From AV17 sp046262735 (lineage in GTDB: Bacteria > Verrucomicrobiota > Verrucomicrobiia > Chthoniobacterales > UBA10450), in contig JBHEMD010000086.1 in the NCBI GenBank assembly GCA_046262735.1, forward strand, positions 1 to 12,276: a stretch of 12,276 nucleotides of DNA, given 5' to 3'. The translations under genes were made by a program, and so were the position numbers. The notes beneath the pieces are model-generated. The model saw only the letters and a program-made list of their open reading frames with translations, was not told the DNA's origin and ran no database searches. Below are positions 1 through 5,457 of this stretch, piece by piece (the stretch's first letter is position 1; each line of letters opens with the position of its first letter).

Positions 1-1418
1 GCTGATGATGAAACGCTCGGAGCGTTTGCGGCGGGGGCGACATCGATAGGCAACTTTTCCGGAGCCAATATCGCTTTTGCTTTTTTCATCCGGCGCTCCT
101 GCACTAGTCCGCGCAGAATCAATCCAACGAGCAGGACAGTGATCACGAAATAGCGCGCGTTCGGTTTGTCGATCAGCAGCGACAACTCGATTGCGGCCAT
201 CACCAGAAACGTGAAGAACATGAACGCCCGCTCCCACGTTTTCACCGGACGTGTGCGATCGGTTGCGGTCGCGCCGAGATTGGTGGCAATCGCGCCGACC
301 ACGCCGACCGCATAAAGCTCGGCCAGGCCGGCGATGTCTTTGACGAAAATAACCAGCGACATCGGCACGAGAGTAGCCGCGACCATCGCGACAGTCGGCA
401 CGCCCCATTTATTAAGGCGCTGAAAAATTTTGGGGATTTCACGGTCCCGCGCCAGGAGGAATTGGATGTTAATCAAAGCGACAATGGAAGTGTTAACGGC
501 GGAAAAGAGAAGTAATCCAAAAATGACGCTAATAATCACGCCAAAGAGATGACCAACTGCCGGACCGAGTGCGCCGCCGACGAATGTTTCTCCCATGTAT
601 CGCAGCATGTAATCCCGCACGCCTCCGGCCCCAGGAGCGTTGACATCGCCATTGACTACCTGCAATCCGTTTAACGCGTGCATGGCCAATCCGAGCAACG
701 CAGTGAACGCGCACACTTCGATCATCACGATCAACAGGGCTAGCGTGGAAGTCTTCGTCACGGCTGGCTTCGCCTCGCTGCTGCCGGGATTGAGTTTCAT
801 TACACCGGTGGCGTTGGCAATGGCTTCGACACCAGATAACGCGAGCACGATGCTAACAAAACCAGCCCAGTTTTCCCGGAAGCCTCCATGCAGCGGTTGG
901 AGATGACCGAGAGCAGCAGAAAGATACGGCAGACTGAAAAGACCGAGGGTGATGACCACCAGCGCTGTTGGAACCGAAATCAAAAAGGCCAGACCGCCGG
1001 TGTGTTTCGGTCCGAGAAGGTTTAGCAGGCCAATGATAAGAATGGCGGCGGCGGCGAATTTTTCCGGGTGAGGGACGCCAAGATACGCAAATGCGGAAAG
1101 TGCACTGATCGCCGCCGTCACCAAATAATCGGCGATCAATAAGAACGCGCCGACGATAGAGATGACTTCGCTGCGATGTCGGACACTCGCATAGACGCCG
1201 CCGCCGTCGGGATAGAGGCGGCAAACGATCAAATAATTGATGCCGACGAGCGCGGTCAGCACGCACATGGCGGCGATTAGCCAGAACGACGCGTAGCCGG
1301 CAACGGCGAAGGCGAGTCCGATGACGTAGGCTTTGCTCGTGCCCCAGTCGCCATAGAGAATCGCAGCCGCGCGCTTCCAATCGACATTACGCGGTCGTTT
1401 AACGTTGGTTGGTATCAA
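1..1418 (-). CDS. KimA-like APC-superfamily permease (K+ importer candidate), C-terminus beyond window
   Basis: An open frame runs uninterrupted from about 1418 to the left edge (about 472 codons). It encodes a multi-spanning membrane protein clearly paralogous to the permease at 1818-3716; both share RPRNVDWKRAA and LYGDWGTSKAYVIGLAF. KimA-type marks are visible: PDGGGVY (residues 70-76), D24/Y31, D97/T101 in ADYLVT, SGVE (195-198) and Y369 in LYAVGV. By eye these match KimA D36/Y43, D117/T121, T230-E233 (Ser for Thr) and Y377, the K+-binding residues as I recall them. The likely role is proton-coupled K+ uptake at the inner membrane; an amino-acid substrate is the alternative. The in-window end, after the last membrane segment, is a basic linker, so a USP-like domain probably follows outside. 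A TGA lies 5 codons upstream in frame, leaving TTG at 1418 as the only usual start; no clear Shine-Dalgarno is seen, so the start is uncertain. A c-di-AMP riboswitch precedes it. Confidence 0.88.
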   Translation of the reverse strand, partial: MIPTNVKRPRNVDWKRAAAILYGDWGTSKAYVIGLAFAVAGYASFWLIAAMCVLTALVGINYLIVCRLYPDGGGVYASVRHRSEVISIVGAFLLIADYLVTAAISALSAFAYLGVPHPEKFAAAAILIIGLLNLLGPKHTGGLAFLISVPTALVVITLGLFSLPYLSAALGHLQPLHGGFRENWAGFVSIVLALSGVEAIANATGVMKLNPGSSEAKPAVTKTSTLALLIVMIEVCAFTALLGLAMHALNGLQVVNGDVNAPGAGGVRDYMLRYMGETFVGGALGPAVGHLFGVIISVIFGLLLFSAVNTSIVALINIQFLLARDREIPKIFQRLNKWGVPTVAMVAATLVPMSLVIFVKDIAGLAELYAVGVVGAIATNLGATATDRTRPVKTWERAFMFFTFLVMAAIELSLLIDKPNARYFVITVLLVGLILRGLVQERRMKKAKAILAPEKLPIDVAPAANAPSVSSS

Positions 1419-1436
1419 TATGGATTCGATTCAGAC

Positions 1437-1491
1437 GAGGCTAGCTCGCGCGACGAGACGCCTCACTTCCGCCGAAGTCGTTGTCGACTTC
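1437..1491 (-). promoter_or_regulatory. Candidate riboswitch expression platform (two hairpins before the TTG start)
   Basis: Between the aptamer and the permease the minus strand holds two stems. The first is a perfect 7-bp hairpin GAAGTCG/CGACTTC with loop ACAA (1491-1474). The second is GAGGC (1464-1460) pairing with GCCTC (1441-1437), with an inner CTCG/CGAG stem. Neither is followed by a T-tract, so an intrinsic terminator is unlikely. Control of translation or Rho access is more plausible. The second stem ends about 18 nt before the proposed TTG start. Confidence 0.4.
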
Positions 1492-1499
1492 CCCTGCCC

Positions 1500-1640
1500 T
1501 TTAATGATGCTGACGAGGTTAGCTGTCGGGCTGGAGCCATTAAATGCTCTCGATGCCGCGCATCGTTCGCCCCGATCCTCCCGCCTTGGCGGGACGGAAT
1601 TGGTTTCCCCGCTGATCCCGCACCCGCGCGACCATTAAGC
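1500..1640 (-). ncRNA. cyclic-di-AMP riboswitch (ydaO/yuaA class)
   Basis: Read on the minus strand, the region has the ydaO-class landmarks in order: a GCGGGGAAACCAATT segment (about 1612-1598); a near-perfect hairpin of CCCGCC and GGCGGG (about 1593-1580); GGGGCGAA (about 1573-1566); a 6-bp hairpin CGATGC/GCATCG (1566-1552); a GAGC/GCTC hairpin (about 1550-1534); then the class signature CCCGACAGC followed by TAACCTCGTCAGC (about 1531-1510). TTAATG (1638-1633) can pair with CATTAA (1506-1501) as the closing P1 stem. The 3' signature matches the B. subtilis and T. tengcongensis aptamers as I remember them. The class binds c-di-AMP and usually turns off K+ importers and other permeases, which fits the KimA-like gene directly downstream. 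Bases beyond about 1500 would be the expression platform. Confidence 0.92.
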
Positions 1641-1661
1641 GAAACAAAGAACTGGTCGGAA

Positions 1662-1689
1662 ATTTGAGATCGTTAACGAACTACGTCAA
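1662..1689 (-). promoter_or_regulatory. Candidate sigma70-type promoter for the riboswitch and minus-strand permease
   Basis: On the minus strand TTGACG (1689-1684) is followed after 16 nt by TCAAAT (1667-1662). The -35 matches consensus at 5 of 6 bases and the -10 at 4 of 6. Transcription would begin near 1655, about 15 nt before the riboswitch, which is what a riboswitch-led transcript needs. This is pattern matching only. Confidence 0.45.
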
Positions 1690-1730
1690 ATAGCGCCGTA
1701 GCCGGACGCGATACTACATTGTCGATCTTC

Positions 1731-1755
1731 GCTTATATTATAGAGACGTAAGGGG
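1731..1755 (+). promoter_or_regulatory. AT-rich candidate -10 region and SD-like motif upstream of the plus-strand permease
   Basis: The stretch around 1733-1742 reads TTATATTATA and is the most AT-rich point of the divergent spacer, so it is a possible -10 element (TATATT 1734-1739 or TATTAT 1736-1741). No convincing -35 lies at the right distance. TAAGGGG (1749-1755) resembles a Shine-Dalgarno but sits before a short upstream frame at 1762, not before the permease. The rest of the spacer on this strand shows no riboswitch. Confidence 0.25.
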
Positions 1756-1761
1756 ATACCG

Positions 1762-1797
1762 ATGAATAAACCGCTTGTCAGGCGCCACCGTCTGTGA
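1762..1797 (+). CDS. Possible 11-residue leader peptide upstream of the permease
   Basis: ATG at 1762 opens an 11-codon frame, MNKPLVRRHRL, ending in TGA at 1795-1797. The SD-like TAAGGGG lies 6 nt upstream of the ATG, better than anything before the permease ATG at 1818. The stop lies 20 nt before that ATG, and a short CTGT/ACAG stem overlaps it. It could couple translation to the permease or be chance. Frames this short are common by chance, and only conservation could decide. Confidence 0.2.
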   Translation: MNKPLVRRHRL

Positions 1798-1817
1798 ACA
1801 GTCACCGCACGCTTTAA

Positions 1818-3716
1818 ATGGCCGATTTGATCATTACCGAGAGCGGCGCACTCCATCGGCCGCGTAACGTGGATTGGAAGCGCGCCGCCGCCCTTCTTTA
1901 TGGTGATTGGGGAACAAGTAAAGCCTATGTCATCGGCCTGGCATTTCTGGCTGCCGGTTTTTCATCGCTACCGATCATTCTCGCGGTCTGTGCCCTGACT
2001 GGCTTGGTCGGGATTAATTACATCGTGATTTGCCGCCACTTTCCCGATGGCGGCGGCGTTTACTCGGCGGCGCGCTCGCAAGGCCGTTTACTCGCGGTGG
2101 TCGGCGCGCTTCTTTTGCTCGCCAATCTAACCGTCACCGCGGCGTTGAGTGGCTGGTCGGCATTGACCTACATCACTTCCGGCGCGGAGCATGTCTTCTG
2201 GATCAGATTTCTCCGGGATCACATCGCGCTGACCACAATAGGCGTGCTCTTCATCATGGGCGTGATCAATTTTTTCGGGCCGAAACATTCTGGCACTTTT
2301 GCGGTCGCGGTAGCCCTGCCGACAGTCGTCGTGGTCGTCATGATGATCGCATTCAGTGCGCCGCACCTGACAACACATTTTCTGCAACCGCGTCAGGAAA
2401 GCCTCGGAACACTGTGGGTCCAGTTCGTCGGTGTCATCCTTGCGCTTTCCGGAGCGGAATCGATTGCGAATCTTACTGGAGTAATGAAACTCGACCCCGG
2501 ATCGACGATGGAAAATCCGAGCGTGGGCCGCGAGGCGTTCAAGGCTATCACACCCGTGGCGATCGAGGTTGTTTGCGGAACAGCGTTGCTCGGCTGGGCC
2601 ATGCTTTCTTTGCCGTCGATTTTGGGAAAGACCCTCCATCTGTCCGATCCATCATCGATCGCTTCGGTGCTACAACTCCGGAGTGAAGACATGCTCCGTT
2701 TTATTGGTGAACAGTTTGCCACCGCTACGTTTTCACCGGCCATCGGCAATTTGTTTGGCTGGATCGTCGGAATCGTTTTCTTCCTCCTGCTTCTGAGCGC
2801 TGCCAACACCGCCATCGTCGCGACGATCGGTCTCGTCTACATGATGGCCCGCGATCGCGAAATGCCGCGTCAATTCAAACGATTGAATCGACATGGCGTT
2901 CCGATTTATCCCCTCCTTATCGCACTCGGCTTGCCGACTGTCGTCCTTCTTTTCGTTGCCAATTTCACTGCACTCGCCGGCCTCTACGCGATCGGCGTCG
3001 TCGGTGCGATCACGGTAAATGTCGGCTCGTGCGCGTTTAATCGCACGGTCGGCTTTACTTGGTACGACCGTGTCCTGTTCGCCGTCACATTTTGCGTTCT
3101 TTTCTTCGTCGAACTAACGATCGCGCACACAAAACTCGACGCGCTTCAGTTCATCGTCGCTGTTCTAATCGGTGGATTGGCGTTGCGCGCTTACACCCAA
3201 AAGCGACAAGGTCTGACCACGCTCACGGTCACGCGCGAAGTAGCGGAAATGGTTACGCCAGATCTCGAGGCTCGCGTGCAACCACGTTTGCAAGAAGGAC
3301 AAAAAATACTCGTCGCAGCGCGCGGAACCACGCCCGTGCTCGGGTTTGCGCTTGATGAAGCGCAGTTGCGCAAAGCGACTCTGTGCGTGCTCTACGTCAA
3401 AGAAGTTGCCGTTTATTTTTCAGGCGGACCAGCCTCGCTCGGCCGCGCGAAGTGGCAGGACGATCCGGAAGCGAACGCGATCATGTCATTGATGATGAAA
3501 CTCGGGGCCGAGCGCAATATTTGCGTTCTGCCGGTTTATGCGGTCAGTCAGGATGCCGCCGCCACGATTGTCGATCTTTCCGCGACCATGGGCGTTGATT
3601 ATCTCGTCATCGGCGCGACTCAACGGACCGCGCTCACCAATCTTCTGCGCGGCAGCGTGGTCACAAACGTCGCCCAACATTTGCCCGAATCGATCCAGCT
3701 TCTGATTTTCGGATAA
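1818..3716 (+). CDS. KimA-like APC-superfamily permease with C-terminal USP-like domain
   Basis: This 632-residue inner-membrane transporter has about 12 hydrophobic segments (residues ~25-455) followed by a cytosolic region (~480-632) resembling a universal stress protein fold, an arrangement also seen in B. subtilis KimA (607 aa from memory). Family marks are D30 and Y37 in YGDWGTSKAY, PDGGGVY (76-82), SGAE (211-214), and Y390 in LYAIGVVGA. The position aligned with KimA D117 (D97 in the divergent paralog) is Asn103 in LANLTVT, while T107 is kept. USP residues 598-613 resemble the nucleotide-binding loop, but the second Gly is Gln (GATQR), so ATP binding is doubtful. A TAA directly precedes the ATG in frame, fixing the start at 1818 or later; no Shine-Dalgarno is evident. 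Two nucleotides separate its stop from the sulfotransferase-like gene, indicating an operon. K+ or amino-acid transport is inferred; substrate is unknown. Confidence 0.88.
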   Translation: MADLIITESGALHRPRNVDWKRAAALLYGDWGTSKAYVIGLAFLAAGFSSLPIILAVCALTGLVGINYIVICRHFPDGGGVYSAARSQGRLLAVVGALLLLANLTVTAALSGWSALTYITSGAEHVFWIRFLRDHIALTTIGVLFIMGVINFFGPKHSGTFAVAVALPTVVVVVMMIAFSAPHLTTHFLQPRQESLGTLWVQFVGVILALSGAESIANLTGVMKLDPGSTMENPSVGREAFKAITPVAIEVVCGTALLGWAMLSLPSILGKTLHLSDPSSIASVLQLRSEDMLRFIGEQFATATFSPAIGNLFGWIVGIVFFLLLLSAANTAIVATIGLVYMMARDREMPRQFKRLNRHGVPIYPLLIALGLPTVVLLFVANFTALAGLYAIGVVGAITVNVGSCAFNRTVGFTWYDRVLFAVTFCVLFFVELTIAHTKLDALQFIVAVLIGGLALRAYTQKRQGLTTLTVTREVAEMVTPDLEARVQPRLQEGQKILVAARGTTPVLGFALDEAQLRKATLCVLYVKEVAVYFSGGPASLGRAKWQDDPEANAIMSLMMKLGAERNICVLPVYAVSQDAAATIVDLSATMGVDYLVIGATQRTALTNLLRGSVVTNVAQHLPESIQLLIFG

Positions 3717-3718
3717 AC

Positions 3719-4456
3719 GTGAACACAGCGTCAGTTCGCATCGCGATGTGGTCGGGTCCGCGCAATATCTCCACCGCGATGATGCGGGCCTGGGGCAATC
3801 GCCCGGACACGGTTGTGATCGACGAGCCGTTTTACGCGTACTATTTAGAGAGGACGGGCAAAAAGCACCCCGGCGCGGCCGAAGTGATCGCTCAAGGCGA
3901 GACCGATTGGCGAAGAATTGTCGCCGATCTGACGGAAAGGCCGATCCCTTCTGCCAAGCGCATTTTCTTTCAGAAACAAATGACGCACCAGTTACTGCCG
4001 GAGATCGATCGGGACTGGATGATCGATCTTACCAGTTGTTTTCTCATCCGCGACCCGCGGGAAGTGATCCTTTCCTACATCAAAAAAAATCCGGACCCGA
4101 AGTTGGAAGATCTCGGCTTCGCTCAGCAATGTGAAATTTTCGATTTCGTGCGCGAGCGAACCCATTTTATCCCGCCGGTCGTGGATGCGTGCGATGTTTT
4201 GCAAAACCCAGAACGGATCCTGCGGCTTCTTTGTGATGCAATCGGCGTTGCTTTCGACACCGCAATGCTCTTGTGGCCACCTGGATTACGCGAGACCGAC
4301 GGCATCTGGGCGAAACATTGGTACGACAACGTGGCAAGATCGACATCGTTCGCACCCTACAAGCCAAGAGAAGGAAATGTTCCGGATTCGATGCACGAGA
4401 TTTACGAGCGATGCCGCGATTACTACGACAAATTGTACGAGCACAGATTACATTGA
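3719..4456 (+). CDS. Sulfotransferase-like P-loop protein (partner of class IV aminotransferase-like gene)
   Basis: The 245-residue protein begins with a beta-strand and a PAPS-type phosphate loop, MWSGPRNIST (residues 10-19). It continues with DEPFYAYYL (35-43) and has a second nucleotide motif, FLIRDPREVILSY (108-120), like the 3'-phosphate-binding Arg/Ser element of sulfotransferases. It is soluble, with no signal peptide. Transfer of a sulfuryl group from PAPS is the family reaction; no acceptor can be named. The start is GTG at 3719, two nucleotides after the permease stop; a start at M10 would delete the strand leading into the P-loop. This group is often annotated as a branched-chain aminotransferase because plant homologs fuse it to such a domain. 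Here that domain is encoded by the next gene. No Shine-Dalgarno is obvious, so translation is probably coupled to the permease. Confidence 0.85.
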   Translation: MNTASVRIAMWSGPRNISTAMMRAWGNRPDTVVIDEPFYAYYLERTGKKHPGAAEVIAQGETDWRRIVADLTERPIPSAKRIFFQKQMTHQLLPEIDRDWMIDLTSCFLIRDPREVILSYIKKNPDPKLEDLGFAQQCEIFDFVRERTHFIPPVVDACDVLQNPERILRLLCDAIGVAFDTAMLLWPPGLRETDGIWAKHWYDNVARSTSFAPYKPREGNVPDSMHEIYERCRDYYDKLYEHRLH

Positions 4457-4459
4457 ATT

Positions 4460-4513
4460 AGGAAAGCAGGAACTCAGGAAACAAAACTCTTGAAATTCTT
4501 TTCCTGCTTTCCT
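4460..4513. repeat. Perfect 13-bp inverted repeat, possible intergenic palindromic element
   Basis: AGGAAAGCAGGAA (4460-4472) is the exact reverse complement of TTCCTGCTTTCCT (4501-4513), with a 28-base loop. The arms are built from recurring AGGAA/TTCCT units, so an alternative pairing of the inner copies is also possible. It fills most of the 82-base gap between the sulfotransferase-like and aminotransferase-like genes. No T-tract follows, so it is a poor intrinsic terminator; a REP-like dispersed element or an mRNA processing/stability hairpin are the alternatives. Confidence 0.6.
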
Positions 4514-4538
4514 GCATTCCTGATTAATCTTCTTCTTC

Positions 4539-5441
4539 GTGCTCCAGAAATTTAATCCGAAAAACCGCGACCTGATCGTTAATATCAACGGACAGCTGGT
4601 GCCCCGGGATAAAGCCGGAATCAGTCCGTTCGATTCAGCGGTGCAAGGTGGTGATGCAGTCTGGGAAGGGCTTCGGCTCTACAACAGTCGCATCTTCAAA
4701 TTGCACGAACATCTCAATCGGCTCGAGCATTCCGCGCAGGCTTTGTCGATTGTCGATCTTCCCCCGCGGGAAAAAATCATCGAAGAACTCAAACGCACGC
4801 TGTTGGCGAACAAGATGCGCGACGGCGTTCACATTCGTCTCACCGTCACTCGCGGTGTGAAGATTACTTCCGGAATGGATCCGCGACTGAATCAAACCGG
4901 AGCGACCCTGATCATTCTGGCCGAGTACAAGGCGCCCGTTTATTCCAAGGACGGTTTGAAACTAATCATTGCATCCATCCGGCGACCGCCACCGGAAGTT
5001 TTGGATGCACGGGTTCATCACGCCAATCTGCTCAATTCAATTCTGGCCAAGATCGAAGCGAACAACGCCGGCGCGGACGACGCCCTCATGCTCGACATCA
5101 GCGGATGCGTTGCCGAAACCAATGCGACCAATATTTTTATCGTGCGCAAAGGCGACCTGGCCACGAGCAAAGTTGTGGCCTGTCCGGAAGGAATCACGCG
5201 CGCGACTGTGATCGAGATCGCTGCGGCCGAAAAAATCCGCTGTGTCGAGACCGACCTGTCGCCAGTCGACGTTTATGGCGCGGACGAAATGTTTTGCACC
5301 GGCACGATGGGCGAGCTCGCCGGCGTTGTTCAGATCGACAATCGCACCATTGGCGATGGCAAAGTCGGTCCGATGACTAAGCGCTTGAGCGAACTTTACG
5401 CGAAGCGCACGGCGATCGAAGGCGTTCAAGTAATTGATTAG
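4539..5441 (+). CDS. Class IV aminotransferase-like protein (BCAT/D-AAT fold) lacking the PLP lysine
   Basis: The 300-residue protein has the fold-type IV pattern from end to end: NINGQLVPRDKAGISPFD (15-32), GDAVWEGLRLY (38-48), RLEHSAQAL (61-69), LNSILAKIEA (165-174), the Glu193 motif AETNATNIF (192-200), GITR (218-221) and DEMFCTGTMGEL (249-260). These match cofactor-pocket positions of E. coli IlvE and Bacillus D-amino acid aminotransferase. The Schiff-base lysine (K159 in IlvE, K145 in D-AAT) should fall at 159/161, but the protein reads R158-V-H-H-A162, and no Lys lies between 141 and 171. Ordinary transamination is therefore doubtful. The start is GTG at 4539; no other usual start fits and no Shine-Dalgarno is seen. 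It follows the sulfotransferase-like gene in the order in which plants fuse the two domains. Do not assume it is IlvE for branched-chain amino acid synthesis. Confidence 0.85.
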   Translation: MLQKFNPKNRDLIVNINGQLVPRDKAGISPFDSAVQGGDAVWEGLRLYNSRIFKLHEHLNRLEHSAQALSIVDLPPREKIIEELKRTLLANKMRDGVHIRLTVTRGVKITSGMDPRLNQTGATLIILAEYKAPVYSKDGLKLIIASIRRPPPEVLDARVHHANLLNSILAKIEANNAGADDALMLDISGCVAETNATNIFIVRKGDLATSKVVACPEGITRATVIEIAAAEKIRCVETDLSPVDVYGADEMFCTGTMGELAGVVQIDNRTIGDGKVGPMTKRLSELYAKRTAIEGVQVID

Positions 5442-5457
5442 CGGTCGAGTCGGGCGG

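Noticed and set aside
853..1380. 175-codon minus-strand frame
   Set aside because: It overlaps the KimA-like permease in another frame and gives Arg/Ser-rich low-quality protein; the membrane-protein frame is continuous and homologous to the paralog.
1474..1491. 7-bp hairpin as intrinsic terminator of the riboswitch
   Set aside because: No T-run follows the stem on either strand, so it is kept only as a possible platform element.
1405..1638. 77-codon plus-strand frame over the spacer
   Set aside because: It is antisense to the riboswitch and its platform; the RNA structure explains the sequence and the peptide has no recognisable features.
1640..1817. A second c-di-AMP riboswitch upstream of the plus-strand permease
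   Set aside because: No GGGGAACC-type or CAGCTAACCTCG-type signature is present on the plus strand here.
4460..4530. Terminator after the sulfotransferase-like gene
   Set aside because: The stem is strong but has a 28-base loop and no downstream T-tract; listed as an inverted repeat instead.
4539..5441. Plain IlvE branched-chain aminotransferase
   Set aside because: The fold matches, but the catalytic Lys is absent and the context is not a branched-chain biosynthesis operon.
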